From the NCBI GenBank assembly GCA_018806985.1, contig JADANN010000370.1, positions 533,501-597,500 on the forward strand: a stretch of 64,000 nt of DNA, in the 5' to 3' direction. Position 1 is the first letter of the stretch. The number at the start of each line of letters is the position of its first letter. A model generated the notes under the pieces. That model was not told the origin of the DNA. It worked only from the letters and a program-made list of their open reading frames with translations, and did not search any database. This DNA comes from Angiostrongylus vasorum. Its lineage: Eukaryota; Nematoda; Chromadorea; Rhabditida; Metastrongylidae. The position numbers and the translations under genes are program-made. Shown here one piece after another: positions 34,840-48,800 of this stretch.

Positions 34840-37800
34840 AGAGGTAATTCCCAGTCCCCCGTGGGTTGCGGGCATGGTTAGTCCAAGGAAAAGCCGCAGT
34901 CGTGTTCAAATAATCTGAATCGCAACAAGGGAATCAGTTTTCCACAGGTACGTTAGTAACTACGTACGTCGAAGGACCTCATCTAAGTGCTTATCATCTT
35001 GTCCCTTCACCAAAATCAACGAGTATAGGCGCTAGAATTTTGCTAGATGGAAGGCTACAAACCCATATTTTTTCCACTGTACGTCGCTATTTTTTGAGAT
35101 TTTTTAAACTCTGGATAGCTCTTTCATACAAAACAATCTTGAGCAAATCGATCGTAAGCCATACAGCAGGTCCTTGGTTGAAAGCCAACAAAAAAGTCCG
35201 CCATATAGGGGTTGAAGTAGGTTATCCAGATTGAACCCGGGTGCAACGGTTTCATTATGAGTGCGTCTTATCTTTTATTTTTTTTCCTCATGTCTAATAT
35301 ATATCTAGTACGCAGTTGGTGACATTTGTGAATATCTGCATAAGAACATTAACACGAATTGCCCATTCTGTTAGAAATCTGCAGTCAAATGGTTGAAAGG
35401 GACATGAACATTCTCCAAGTTTTCCAACAACTGTTAAGCTTTTTATCCACTCCGGTGAAAACTGAAATGTTGCACTTCAACATATTCATCCCGAAGACAG
35501 ATGATAGTGTGTTTCACGTGGGTACCATGTCGCCAAAAAAATGTATAGAAGAATGCTTCTCATCCTCTAGATGGAAATAAAAAACAAGGGGGAAATATTT
35601 TGTTAAAATCTAATAGCCATAGCGGGTGACTCAGATTTGGGAAAGCTCACGTAGGCTACAACAATTTTGAGCCGTTAAAAATGTTGCGATTGGGAAGCTG
35701 AAAGCATGTCATTGAAGCATGGGATAGATACGGCTGGGAGAAAGGGGTGTAAAGTTGCATACTTGGAAATGAAAGCATGATGGCAGAAGGTCATAGGTTC
35801 GCTTCAGAAATTAACGACAACCATTTAGAAGCAAGAATTAAAGCCGTCATTTTGGACAGAAGTTGAGAAAGAACTCAACATTATATAATAGCTACTTTTC
35901 GTTTCAAACAAGAGACTTAGAACGCTCCAAAGAGGTACCTGATTAACTGAATGAATACCTCGAAAAAAAAAGTCCAGTTCAAAAAGGCTTTTTTTCACAA
36001 CAAAACCGAACCATCGTTGATGTCGGTACTGTCATATGGGTATACATCTACAAGCTCCATTTCCTCGAACAGCTAGTGAAGTCCTTTGCGTCTGTTGTTA
36101 TGAACAATGTCTGACAGCTCTCTATGGATACTCCCCATTCCAACGCTTATCGCTAGAGTTCTTGAGGGAGATGACCGCAGTAAGACGTTTTTTCGAGTGC
36201 CATTCTTTTCGCCCTTGAGGATGAACGTCACAAGTTCACGAAAGTGAGCCCCAAAACATTCACAACTTAGGTTTTAAATACTTCTTTTTTCCGTGTTTTA
36301 GAAAGACGCTGTTATCGACAATATCGAAAGGACTATCACAGGTATGATTGGTTTTTTAAAATCTTTCCAACGGTGCCAGAAAAAACGCAAGATTTTCCAA
36401 GGAAATGTTAGAACTATCTGTCTAACCATGAGATTTTCTTCAAAAAAAAGCCCTAAGAGTTAATTTTAAGGAAGAAAAAATATTACCAAATGAAACATGA
36501 AGCAGCATTCATAGCTCTCAACAGAACTCCCTTACAGGAATATCATGGTGATCGCTCTACGACGCACATCCCAAAAATATTATCACATCCAGAACAATTT
36601 TTTTGCTAGATATTTTCTACATCTACGTTCACCTTCTAACGCACCGTCTCTTAGAAGACAAGTTTATTCTAGACTGTCATCTCAGCAGTTCTTCTTTTCG
36701 AAGTCTGGCATGTATCTTGCCTGTGCTGTAGTGCGCCAAATCCGACACTATCAAGATAACGGTCAGGATCTACTGTCAGAATATAAGTCTGTAATTGAAT
36801 GAAAAACCAAATGTATTGAAGTTTATAGAAAAAGAAAGGCATACCCAACATGGACACTTCTCATCCATTTTATCTTTTATCAGAAACTCTACATCCGAGT
36901 CATACCCAAACAGTACAGCCATGTAAGTAACCCTGACTTCGAGGAAAATCAGGTACGCTAGACTATGTTTATCAAATGGCTGCGAAAAACCTGTATGTCG
37001 TAAAACAACAACAATATTCCGCTTTTTTTGGCTTAAAAAACTTTAGATTCCTTTGAGATAGAACGCATATCTGGAATCTTAGTGCAATGAGAGCATCTCT
37101 TTCACTCATTACATGAGTAAATATCACAAAATATGCAATGAACTTCAAAAGAATAATTTCACTATTATACGAAATTATCGGCGATGTAAACACTTCTTCA
37201 GCTTGTGATATCATCTCACGAAGACTATCCGGCGCCACTATCGGGAAAAAGTGTGTGAGAAGTTGAAGGCAACCTATCGCGAAGCTGATGACATCATCCA
37301 CATAACATCAAAGATTAGAGAGGGAAAAGAATAACGGTTTCGATAGAATGGCATTTTGACTGAATGCCTCTCGTGCAGTCTAGCCCAAAAAAAACGATTT
37401 TTTTTCTAGAAAAGAAACAGTTCCTAATACGCCATTCACTTACTTCAGTGCTTCCAAATGACCAGCGGTTTCGTACACTTAGATGAGTCGTGAAGGCAAC
37501 ATGATCAGCGTCCTGGCTCCACACTCCATCATAGAAAAAATAATGGCCTTGATTATTCTTTCAAGAGCATCAGTAAGGTGGTAAAGAAGGAAAGGAAGCT
37601 TTGTTTACTACGCTTTCTTTCACGAACGCATCCTTTGGAAACACGGATATACGTTGACAGGTGTGGTCAGCGTCCTCTAACATATCAACGAGGAAATAAT
37701 GAAGAAGTATACCACCTTATTTGAATTAAAAAAAGGAGGAATCCTGTTCCAACTCATCGCCGGCGACCGAAACCATAAACATTACAGAACGCGTCAAGAT

Positions 37801-39910
37801 ACCGAAAAAAATGGACGAGTCATACGCCCCATTTTTCGAAGGACAACATTTGGTGCTGGCTGCCTATTTGGTTCTGTTCGATGTCTAGGGGCAAAATTGG
37901 AAGAACGTTATGGTCAAAAATGGTCCTTAATAGCCAAAAATCATCACAAGGACACTGACGGAACAATACGCTGCCCGCATTTTGGTGTACTTAAAGCAAA
38001 AGCCAATTCCATTATGTGACAGAGACAAATAGAGGCAATACATTTTACATCTCTTCGGACCTCTCAGTGATCAAATGTAGGCAGGTGACACAATTTCGTT
38101 AGGGTCTAGTCAGTTATTGATAACGTCGGAAACTCGTGTAACCGTTCATCAGATTTTCAGGATGGAAATGTTGTTCAGATTGGTTTGTTTGCTTTTGTTC
38201 AGAAAGGGTAAATTATAGTTCCAAATAACCTTCAATTCCCATTGTCAGAGTAGCCTATGCTTGCCTCCTGAATCCACTTCTTTCCCTAAACTATATCATA
38301 TCGTGGTGGTGTGGGTGTTAGTGTGTCTAGTTCTAAACGAAAGAAGGGCAGACGCAACAATAGGCGGAGTCAGTTGCTATGAAAAAGATGAACGTCTTGA
38401 AACATCGCAACATCGATACGAAATTTTTTCTCAGTTCTTCTGCGAATTTTCTTGAGCACTCATCATTCTCCACAGCACCATAACACATCTGTTCAGGGGG
38501 CGACCATTGGCGACCATTGATCTCCACGGTATGCTTCACAGGGTTAACATCCATAGCTGGTATTTTTGTAGATAACAATCTATTGCTGATCAGAGAACCT
38601 CAAACGTTTATTCCTCAATGTTAAACATTAAGGCCTATATCAATATCAATGCAAGATCAATCAATTTGGACCTGTAGGAGTGAAATAAAGCTAGGCTCAG
38701 AACAAGCCAAATTGACATCGTTTTATAACTGTAACGGACAAAAAAGCTGATAAGGCGTGTAATTAATCTGAATAGCAAAGGAAAAAGCCAAGCGATGTGA
38801 ATTTTCACATAGGGGTGGTCTCAGGTAAAAAATGCTGCATGTGGATAAGTTGGATCTTGTTTGAGAAAAGGTGTGTTTCAGAATATTTGTCATTATTCAA
38901 TGTAATGGTATGGAACTAAAAAATGACATTTAACAAACTGCACATAGGCGCTAGTTACGGTAATCCAGCTTGATCTTGGACAGTTTTTTTCTTCCAGGCG
39001 GAGGTGATTCTGTCTGTGTGTCTGGGTCTTTTTCCCTCTTTTCTCATGCGTTCGACGCAATCAAACAGCCGGCGTCGTTTTCATCGTTGGTGGTCTTTCG
39101 TAGCTACCGGCAGTGCGCACTTTTTGTAGACGTTTTTACATTCTCTGCTCGTCTAATCCTCCTCATTCAACTAACTCTGCTCCCTTTCTATTGTCGGCGT
39201 CTCCGCATTGCCATGATCATTCGTGAAGCTCTACGTCTTCGCTAACGATGCGCTCTGCCGTTACGCTCTCTGCTACATAAAATAGAATGAAAACTACGTG
39301 TAACGGGATGATGACGCACTTTGATAGCATAAAGCAGCAAAGCAGTTGCGTTTTTTTCTCAGTTGTTCTGTAAGTGAGACACATTTTTTACTAAAGGAAC
39401 GTACAGAACCAATGTGATCTGCGAGAACTGACCAAAGCGCTCTATCCACCATTTGACACCCCCACCCTCACTTGCACTTTAACAGCTGACATCGACGAAT
39501 AATTGCGTGCTAGAAACAAAAATCATTGGAAAAAAAAAGCTGAGAAGACCAGATCATCACTTCCTAGTGAATGACGATGGCCTTACGACGTAATTCGTTG
39601 CAATGTGAAATTTCGTAAACGTTCGTGTATCAGTCTCGTTGAGCAAAACTTTTATTCGCTTATGATTGTTCATATGGTGACCTGTAGTGTTTGCTTGCTT
39701 TCATTTTTCAGTTTTCAGCTTCAATCATATCTTAGGCTTTAAACATCAAAGCCATTTATGAGACAAACTTTTTTTCTTGAAGAATAACGCTGAAATGAGT
39801 CCATTTCATGTAAACTTACCATCTTCATAATCGTCAACGTCTTCTTTTAGTCAACAACAACGAAAAAGAGAAGAAAAAACGGTGATGGTCATCTGAACCT
39901 AAATGTGATT
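34840..39910. other. Long spacer with isolated exon-like pieces
   Basis: No gene could be assembled. Small pieces with acceptor and donor sites occur at 36302-36341 and 36882-36920 (plus). The first encodes DAVIDNIE, close to the RTE-a DAVVDNIDEE linker, so it may be a transposon scrap. The region around 39000-39240 is pyrimidine-rich with an open frame of unclear meaning. Confidence 0.4.
37436..37560 (-). CDS. Exon-like segment, unknown protein
   Basis: On the minus strand an open frame reads through GHYFFYDGVWSQDADHVAF and FGSTE, then meets a GAA|GTAAGTG donor at about 37442. A second frame over the same DNA is also open (ALERIIKAIIFSMMECG). The composition is protein-like and the donor is close to consensus, but no acceptor, start or family could be fixed. 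It may be a remnant of a gene or of an unrecognised transposon. Confidence 0.22.
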
Positions 39911-39919
39911 TTTGAACAG

Positions 39920-40202
39920 AGTTCAGCGGCGATCAGTACGCCTTCTCCAGATAGTGCTTCGTAGGACGGCCGTTATTGAACAGGATATTGCCACAGCACG
40001 ATCGGGGAATCGTGGAACCGGAGTGTTCCGTGGCGACGGCACGGCGATGTGGCCGGGATCCGTCGACGCTTCGTTTTTTTTTCCGCCGCGCTCGTCGTGT
40101 GTGGTCGTAGAGAACAGAGGCGTGGCTTCAATGGGGGGCGAAAGCGCACTCTCCAGCAGCAGTATTCATGTTGCGAGCTGCTCACTATGCACGACCAAGA
40201 AG
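39920..40202 (+). CDS. Candidate exon, possibly a 5' exon of mab-3
   Basis: A GC-rich island in AT-rich DNA, open in one frame throughout. It is preceded by an ACAG acceptor-like site and followed by a strong AAGAAG|GTAGGT donor at 40203. The donor leaves phase 0, which is also the phase needed to enter the first visible mab-3 exon at 42842. Two in-frame ATG codons occur inside. The encoded peptide is Ser/Arg-rich and not recognised. The link to mab-3 is inference from phase and position only, and the segment could belong to another gene or be non-coding. Confidence 0.3.
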
Positions 40203-40303
40203 GTAGGTCAATCCTTGAATAATCATCCGCATTAGTATAAAAAAGAAAAAAGTCAGTGATCCATCCCTATTAAGACCTAATGTAGTACTGCCGGTTGAAA
40301 CTC

Positions 40304-40403
40304 ATCTATCCATCCATCTATTTACCTAGTCTATCCATCTATTTACCCTAGTCTATCTATCTATCTATCTCTCTATCTATCTACCTATCTATCTATCTAT
40401 CTG

Positions 40404-40495
<92 letters not shown>

Positions 40496-40498
40496 CCC

Positions 40499-40569
<71 letters not shown>

Positions 40570-40707
40570 AACCTATCTATCTGTCTATCTATCTAACTGT
40601 CCATCCATTAATCTATGTATATATTAACCTCTCTATCTATCTATTTATCTGTCTATCTATCTATTTATCTGTCTATCTATCTATCTATCCATCTATCTAT
40701 CTATCCC
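40304..40707. repeat. TATC (GATA) microsatellite, ~400 bp
   Basis: Almost continuous TATC units with a few substituted units (CATC, TGTC, TACC). Confidence 0.97.
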
Positions 40708-41074
40708 AGCAAGTTTTTGACCATTGATAAGATCTTTGAACTGAATATCTATAAGAGATCACTCAAACGAACATAATTTCCGCACTTTTATTTGAATATA
40801 CTTTCATTAGGCTATTCCTCTTGACTGAGGCCATTGCTTTCCAAGTCTTTGGAATACACTAAATTTCAAACTACACAAAGCGTCTTTGATAACGAAGCCC
40901 ATAAAAAAAATTAGAAGTGTTTCACCGCATATTACACTTGTTCCATAAAATTTCTTCATCTTTGATTAATTTAAAATTGATCAAAGGGAATACCACGTAT
41001 TTTAGCGCAGTGCTGAAAAGTTGCAAATCTTTTTACTTTCTTAGAATTCTTCATTTGTAACTGTAAAATTCCTC

Positions 41075-41455
41075 TCGACGGTTTACCACCTCATCGGTGC
41101 TAGGAGGTATTCCTGTGTCGAGCTGCGATGTACAATGAGGGATTCATCACCGAAGCAGAGTCTCCCCAAGCTGGGGGTACAGTCCGGGGTTTCCATTAGG
41201 AACCCGAGATAAGAGAAAACCAATACCAAGATCCAACACCGTCCTCGTATCAAACTAGTCGCAAGGTGGCAAATCTCCCTCTGACCCAGAAGGGCGGCGA
41301 CTGCCTGTAGTGGTGACGACATGAGGCAGGCTTCGGCTAGGCTGATCTCGGTGCTCCTGGAAACCACAATAGATAAACCAGCAAAACTCTGAAAAAATGG
41401 AAATGATGCTAGAGCCTGCACATCTAGTGAAGACGGGCCGTCCACGTATCCAAAT
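41075..41455 (+). repeat. Solo RTE-b leader, copy 3
   Basis: Forward copy of the ~350-bp leader, 1.4 kb upstream of the first visible mab-3 exon. A SINE-1 copy follows it directly at ~41461. Confidence 0.7.
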
Positions 41456-41460
41456 ATTCA

Positions 41461-41735
41461 AAAATTACCATATGTTGTGCAGTGGTTAGAGTTACCCTGA
41501 AAAAACATACGTGGTCGTTGGTTCGAACAACCGTCCCGCTTTAACAAAGCTTCCCATCTGTACGGCTTTGACAAATTAGTGTCAGATTTCTCTATGAGAG
41601 CGAGAAAAAACACCGACTTGATATGATAGATCAGTAGGGCATCGAAAGTCATTGTATAAGATAAATTGCATTCGAGCACCTCTACAACGGTTTATGGACT
41701 CGAGGGATTGATCAACGACGAGAGCTTTGTTTAGT
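41461..41735 (+). repeat. SINE-1 copy upstream of mab-3
   Basis: Has the head GTGCAGTGGTTAGAG, the B-box GTTGGTTCGAACAAC and the tail GATTGATCAACGACGAGAGC. It joins the solo RTE-b leader directly. Confidence 0.7.
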
Positions 41736-42479
41736 AACGCTTATTCAAAGATTGGTTTTCCACCGCTCTTTCAGCACATAGACCTTTGTCCTCCGCTTAC
41801 ACGTAATCTCACTGATCAATATCATAGTAATCTAGTCTCATTCTGGTCGGATATGCACTTATGCGAACTGTTTTTTGCATGTTGATTTCAGTGAGAGTTT
41901 GAGGTCAAGAGAACTACAATTTGGAGTGGTTCGATGTTGCATGTAGTAAATCAAGTTACCTTCGAGTTTACCAAGTTTCTGTGGCGAATGGCACATCGTG
42001 TGAAATAGATGATTGCTTCGATTCGTTAAGCTATCCTCTAAATACCATCTACTGCACATACATCATCCTTCTCTCAACTTTCCAAATTAAAGGTTCTAAC
42101 CAGGCTCACAGATTTTCATTGATTTATTTATTGGAAAAAATCTCAGTGAAATGATTGCCGAATTATTCTAAGAAGCATCCAACTTCTAACTTTACACATT
42201 TGTGCAATCTCGTGTGCTTTCGGAAAAAAATTGGCAACTAAAAAGGCTTCAGTAACTTGTCGTCAAAGCAGAAGGGTAATGAGCCTACTTCAAGAAGGAG
42301 AAGGAGAAGGAGTTTACATCAAGAAATGGCCATCCTTGTGTATAATTGCTTGTTTAATTTAAAAAGGGATACGCACTTTTTAGGTTTCCTAGGAAATCCT
42401 CATTTTATATTCTTTTGGAAGAAATCTCGAGTTTTTTTTTATGTTTTCGTCAAAGTCTACCTTTTCGTACACCATCATT

Positions 42480-42740
42480 AGACTTCTTCTCGACTTGTTT
42501 CCTCAGATCAACTATCCACGAGTTCTTCGAAATTATGTGCGTAGGTTTGGCTACTGCTTGAAGATCTTCGTCTTCTCTATGAATTTCGTTGAATGCTGAT
42601 CCAGCCAATTTCCCCAAGAATCCTGGGAAGACCGTCCTAGGGGCGTTCCTAATTGTATTGTAGAGAGGTTTGACAGAAGTCTGGTATCAATCTACCGACT
42701 GCGGTGAAATGGGAGGGTTGGTGGCCCCGAGCGGGACCGA
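42480..42740 (-). repeat. SINE-3 copy just upstream of mab-3 exon 1
   Basis: Contains TTCGTTGAATGCTGATCC, AGAATCCTGGGAAGACCGTC and CTAGGGGCGTTCC. It ends ~100 bp before the first visible mab-3 exon. Confidence 0.6.
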
Positions 42741-42841
42741 TGTAGCGCCTGGGTAATTTTTGTAATGAACGTGGCCCCCTACCACTGGTTACTACCCCCT
42801 TTTTTTGTTTTATATATTGAAGTTAGCCTTTTCGTTTACAG

Positions 42842-45800
42842 TTGGTGTATCCCACTTTTTATCCACTGGAAGTTCTCGTTACGGGAAGCTCTTTAGAATC
42901 TGAAATTGATGTCGTCGCCCTTTCCCCAGCACCATCGCAAAGTTCATGCAATAGTACGCAGACCGAGAAGAAATACTTCTGTCAACGATGCCTCAATCAT
43001 GACTTGCAGTTCCCAAGGAAAGGCCATAAGCCTATGTGCAAGTTCGTTCACCATACAATTCCTTCGCATTTGAGCCAAACACGAGTCCTAGTGATTCTTC
43101 CAGATATGCTAGTTGTACGTGCAGTGACTGTATCATGGTGGAACAACGGCGGCAGCTGAACAACATGCTTAGCAAATCAAAGGTAATAGTAAGAGGGCCT
43201 GAAAACGAAAAAGTCACACACTTTTTTTAAAAATTACGACATCATATTTACAAGTTGAGATTAGTTGTATAAGAATTGTGCCACTTCTCATCCCATAAAA
43301 AATTATTACAAGATATATTAAGTGTCGCTAGGGCTCTTAATATATTTGCTACCCACGGGAACGTAGTCAGCCTCACCTATAAAGCCGAGGATGAAAACGT
43401 TGGTTTTTTGTAAGGCTGCTTAATAGTTTGCTTGAAATTTATGATTTGAAATATTTGCATTGAGGCTTTGAGTATGGGAAAGTTTGATGGAATAGGTTGT
43501 GCGCTAATGGGACCCATTCCAAGCTCCGAAGTAATGGAAACCCATAGGAACGTCAACGACAGTTCAGTAAGCATATTATGAACTATGTGAATGCTCATCA
43601 GTGACACAGTAATATTATTATCACTATCGAATTTAGTAAAAAGTCGCTCTTGAGAATCGTGTGAATAGTTTTTTTTCCAAGATTTTAGCGTTACACTCGA
43701 AGTGATATGCAAAAGAACCTTACCCAACCTACCAGAGGTAAAACTTCCCAGGTAATACACAATTTCTGAAGTACCTAAACATAGTGGTCTTCTCCGATAC
43801 ACTTCTTCTGGATAGACATGATGGCACATCGAAGTCGGAAAAAAATAAACCTTCTCAAGGGTTGACAAAAAAGTGTTGTGAAGATAAACAAGTATCCGAC
43901 TGCAGCGTTGACACAGATCATCATGCATGATCGCGCACACCTTTGAGTATAGTTGTCAGTTATTTGTAAAATCAGTTTACCGTGACCATTTAAAAAAGTA
44001 CCTATCGAGACGGTTCTTTCCATATATTAGAATTTAGTACGCCCATACTATCGGCATCATCGTTGCAGCAGTTAGCGGAATCACCTCGGGAGACGGTAAA
44101 CGGACGACGAATCCGCGATCCGCAGTGCGCTCGCTGTCGCCAGCACGGAATCCGCGTGCCACTACGCGGACATAAACGCGTACTGTGTCAGTTCGCGAAC
44201 TGTAAGTGCGAAATGGTCAGTTTACTATCGTCTATTCAAATTTAAGTTTGTACTTTAAGTATGCTGTGTCTTTGATTATGCGTAGCAACCCTCCACTGAT
44301 ATACAAAAAGAATCCGCAGTAGATTCGAATAGGAAAGACTCGAAAACGAAATCCGATTTGAAAAAAATCTACAGTGGCTCTAAACATGAAACCATTGATG
44401 TCAGTAGTTGAGATTCATGATGTATATATAGAAATGGAACTGAATCTGCATGTCTTTACTCTTCATTGTTGAAATACGTAGAACACTGAAAAGTTACCAA
44501 CTGATAGATATTGTAAGCTTTAGTTTTTGGTACCTTAGATTTTGTCGGCTTGTTTCTTAATTACAGACACTGCCTACCTTGTGAATATTAGTTAACATTG
44601 ATACCGTTACTAATCTTTGATCGTTTTTGCACAAGTTATTATTAAGAGCAAGTCTTAGTAGTTGAAGTAAATTAACCTCTTGTGAACAAGCAAACCTTGG
44701 CCAAAAAGTCCTTGTCGTTTCCCAAATTTCAACTTTGGCAATGCTTCCTTGAATCCTTTTTATTCCACCTATAAATGAACACCGATCACTTCGGTATCCG
44801 TTTCACCGCTAAAACATGATGTTGAGGTTGCTAACTAGTAATCCAAACTACGGTAAGGCTTTGATTATCCTCATTGAAGAATTACTTTCCTCCTCCCCCT
44901 TCCTAAAATACGTTATAAACGACGGTTTCCTCCACTTTTTGGTAGAAAATGGTAAGTTAGACAAAAGCGTTGCTCAATGACAAAGGACAATGGAGCACGA
45001 GTAGCGCAGTGGTTAGAGGCAAGCTGCAAGACACTTGGGATAGATCTCTCGTCCAAGGCTCACCAAGCCTTTCATCACTCTGCGATCACGCATTTGGTAC
45101 CAGACAGTGGACCACCGCGAGTTATTGTATACGCCAGATAGGCATTTAATCACCTCTTACGATGCCTAAGGAAGTGGAATGCGTGATGCTTCCCTTAGGG
45201 ATTGATCAACACCAAGAGCTCTATGTTTCTTTTTTATAGTTCAGTGCTACCTATTCGTTGAATTAAAAAAACGATATGTGCTTAAAAGGGCTCATGTGTA
45301 GCACAGTAGTTAGAGATGCCGATGTGCAATGCAATATACTGACATGGTCGTTGGTTCGACTGAAGATTCTCAGGTAACCAAGACCGTCATCCCTTCCAGG
45401 TCGACGAATCGCTACTGGACTTGCTTGGCTGTCTTGGTCTAATTTCTACATTGTTGTTAGCATATTTCTGGTCTTGGTCTTTAACGTCGATGAATGAAAT
45501 GACCTCTGTTTTTCTAGTATTGAGAATTTTTGTTGTAGTTGTCATCGAGAATTGTTCATTGGACTAAGGGTAAATACACAATAGACATAAATAGAAGAAA
45601 AGAACAAAGGAGTAGATTTTGAACAACTTATGAGAAAAATAGGAAAAGTAGTAGTTGTATGCAGATTAGTTTTCTATACCAATATGTCGCATTCCTATAG
45701 GTAACTCTGTCAGCGTGGTTTTCGGGTTCACAGGAAAAAGTTACAAACTTCTACAGTTCAAATAATGATTGCTTTATATGCGCCTTTGCTATGATCACTC

Positions 45801-48800
45801 ATTATCACTTAGACGACAGCTTGCTTATCACAAAAAAGAGATCCTTCTGGAAGTTCTTCTCACAACGTCTGTAAGTTAATGGGTAGAGCCTGTTAGCGTG
45901 ATAACCGCCAAATTTAGAAGTTTCGATCGGAGTTAAAACGCATGCATTTTTCAAATTGAGCATTATAAGTAAGGTGGACGTTTTAAACACTTTCATATCA
46001 CAACACTTTTAAAGCGACCGTTATCTAACCTCGGTAGCAAAATGATCAGCATCTAAGACTAGTAACTTGTTAATTATTAATATTTGTCATTTATATCAAC
46101 CTTGTGTGAGCTCAACAATTCCAATACTTTTATATAATCCAAATTCTTCCACTTTCCTGATGCGTTGCATTTTGCCGATACAAATATTAATATGGTTCTT
46201 CACGATTTTTCATTCATTAAGCGCAGAACGCCTAATCGTTTCATAAATTCCATCCACGTCCTCTCACCTTCTTGGATTATTAAGCTAACACGAAGTTGAT
46301 AAACACGTTTATTCGGCTAACGTTTTGCCGTCTTCGTCTTTCTCAGAGCCGATGGTCCGAGTCCACAGTCGTTCGTCTCCTCGATGCGGCGTCTTCATCT
46401 TCGTATGGAGTGGAGCAATGAAGAAGATTGGACGTGAAGAAAATCTTTATTAACACCGTGTTAGCTTATTAATCTAAGAAGGCATTGATCATTAATGTCG
46501 AGTTTAAATGTGGTCGTTTTGAAAAAATACTGATCTACTTCCTCTTAATTTCTGAAAAGTCAAAAAACGGGGAGCGATCAGGAAGAATCTTGCCCATTCA
46601 TAGAATGGCGTCCACTTGTGTCGCCTGTAATCTCATCTACCATCGATTTAGGGAGAACGAAAAAGTCGAACCACACCTCTCTGATGGGGGCCTTTCTCTC
46701 TACCTACATTTTTGGTCATGAGCTTTTACTCCAACTAATTTTATCGAAACGATACCCACGAGGAGATCGCTGAACTCTAGCCATGTTGTAGAAACCAGCA
46801 CCCGCCCAATTTTTTCTAAGTACATTTGGGGACGATTGGACTTGTAATCGCCTCTCATATATTTCTTTGACGGTTTTTGAATGCGTCATTTACTTAGTTG
46901 AATACTAAGATAGCTTGTCTTCGCAGATAATACGGCCACCAGCACATATCTTAGTCTTTTCTTTCTCATACAACCGTCATTCATGATGTTGCTCTACTTC
47001 GAACATGGTGACGTCAACGCCTAGGGATATAACCCTCAAGCACATCTACGTACGCACTTAGGAATATGTATAGGTGGACAGCATGTAAGAAACTGTATAT
47101 TAATCCACTATGCCAGTGATACGAAGTCTATCCGATGTAAAGACTGTGAATCAGAGTAAGTATAAGGTTATCCTCGGTTCGTGTTTAGCTTCTACTGGAC
47201 GCCTGAACGCCCTCTATGTAGCCCTAAAAATAATGGACTCAAATTGCCTAACATGAGAAAAAATCCGCTAGACTCGATCTCACCCTACTAAAATTGTTGT
47301 TCATCTACAAAGTGGCAATGAACTCGTATTTGCTTGCCTACTGCACGTTTTAAATTAAGTTGAAGTCAGTATCTGCTTTCGGATAGTTTTAAACTGTTGC
47401 GGTAATCTTTCTACTCTTTCGAACTATTGATTCGATCTTCTAAGCTGCTGGCCAGCATTGTCATTGCGAGTATAATGAAGTAGTTTAACAGATTTGGGTT
47501 TTAAATAATAGTTCGTGAATACATGAACAACCTTTTAATTATGCTTACTTAATATATCAAGGTAAGTCCAGGCTTTCGCACATATTATTTCGTATAGTTT
47601 CATTTTCCTCTAATCTTGTAAAGTGAGATGAGAGCAGATCCCTTGAAGCATGTATTCAAAAAATCTTACTGGAACACACAACGGCTGCCTGGATTTTACA
47701 GGTCAAATCTTCGGAACCTATTCCACATTGGAGATCCAGAAGAATATTTATCAATGGCGAAACATAAACGGGCAGCTCGTATGATAAGAAAAACATGACA
47801 GATGGACGAAAAGAACTCAGGAGTGGATTCAAAGAAGCAACCGTTCTTTCTGACGACCACCTACACGATGGGTGGAGGTGTTTATGACCCTACTTCACTC
47901 ATCGTCATCCATCTAAGATGGAAACGATCTCTGGTTATGAAATAGGCCTCGCTGAAGTCGCCATCTTCGAAGCAGACAACCACCATGGACTCTGATACGC
48001 GAGGAAGAAACAAATGGAAAATATAGTGGGGCTTCCACTGATCGCGAAGAATAACCGTTTAAGTAGTAGGTGGTATTTAAAATCAATTACAAGTTACACC
48101 TTAAGTAAGATTCCATAAAAGGATAAAGGATGAAGCTCTCGGCGTTGATCAATCTCTGAGGGATGCGCCATGCATTCGACTTCATTAAGTATCGCTGGAG
48201 GTGATTGAATGCATATCTGGTCTTTACAATGACTCGCGGTGGCCTATCGATGTATCGAGGCAGTGCTGCTTTCCTCCCAGACAAGTCTGGTACCAATTTG
48301 TCAAGCCCGGATGGGTGAAAGGCTTGGTGACCCAGGGGCGCGCAGGGATCGATCCCATGTGTATTGCAGTGCGCCTCCGACTATTACGCCACACGCGCCC
48401 TATAAATAAGATCTCGTGTGCCCTAAAAAGCGGTTCTTTCCTATTAACATCGTATTAGAAATGTTCCATCTTTAAATCCTTAAATTTGTAGGTATTGCAA
48501 TTGACAGGACAGTATTACTAATTTTTTTTCTCATACTTGTCGATAATGTACCCGGACGGTTTTGAAATGCAGCAGTGACAGTTTTCACGAATAGTTCTAT
48601 AAAAATCTCATCAGTGCAGTAGCATACTATCTGCTAGTGAGGTTACGGTGGACAAGGCCGCAGGTTTTCGTTTTAGTTTTTTTTCCACTATTTCTTGCAT
48701 GCGATTTTTCTTCTCGCATTCATCGTCGACGAAGGTCTTTGAAGATTTTTGCGTGTTGTTTTGGCTGCTGCTTGAGATTTCGTCTTCTTTATTAATGTCT

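Noticed and set aside
36302..36341. Mini-exon of a host gene
   Set aside because: The peptide resembles the RTE-a linker (DAVVDNIDEE), so a transposon remnant is at least as likely, and no partner exon joins in phase.
40304..40707. CRISPR-like or regulatory tandem array
   Set aside because: It is a simple tetranucleotide microsatellite without spacers.
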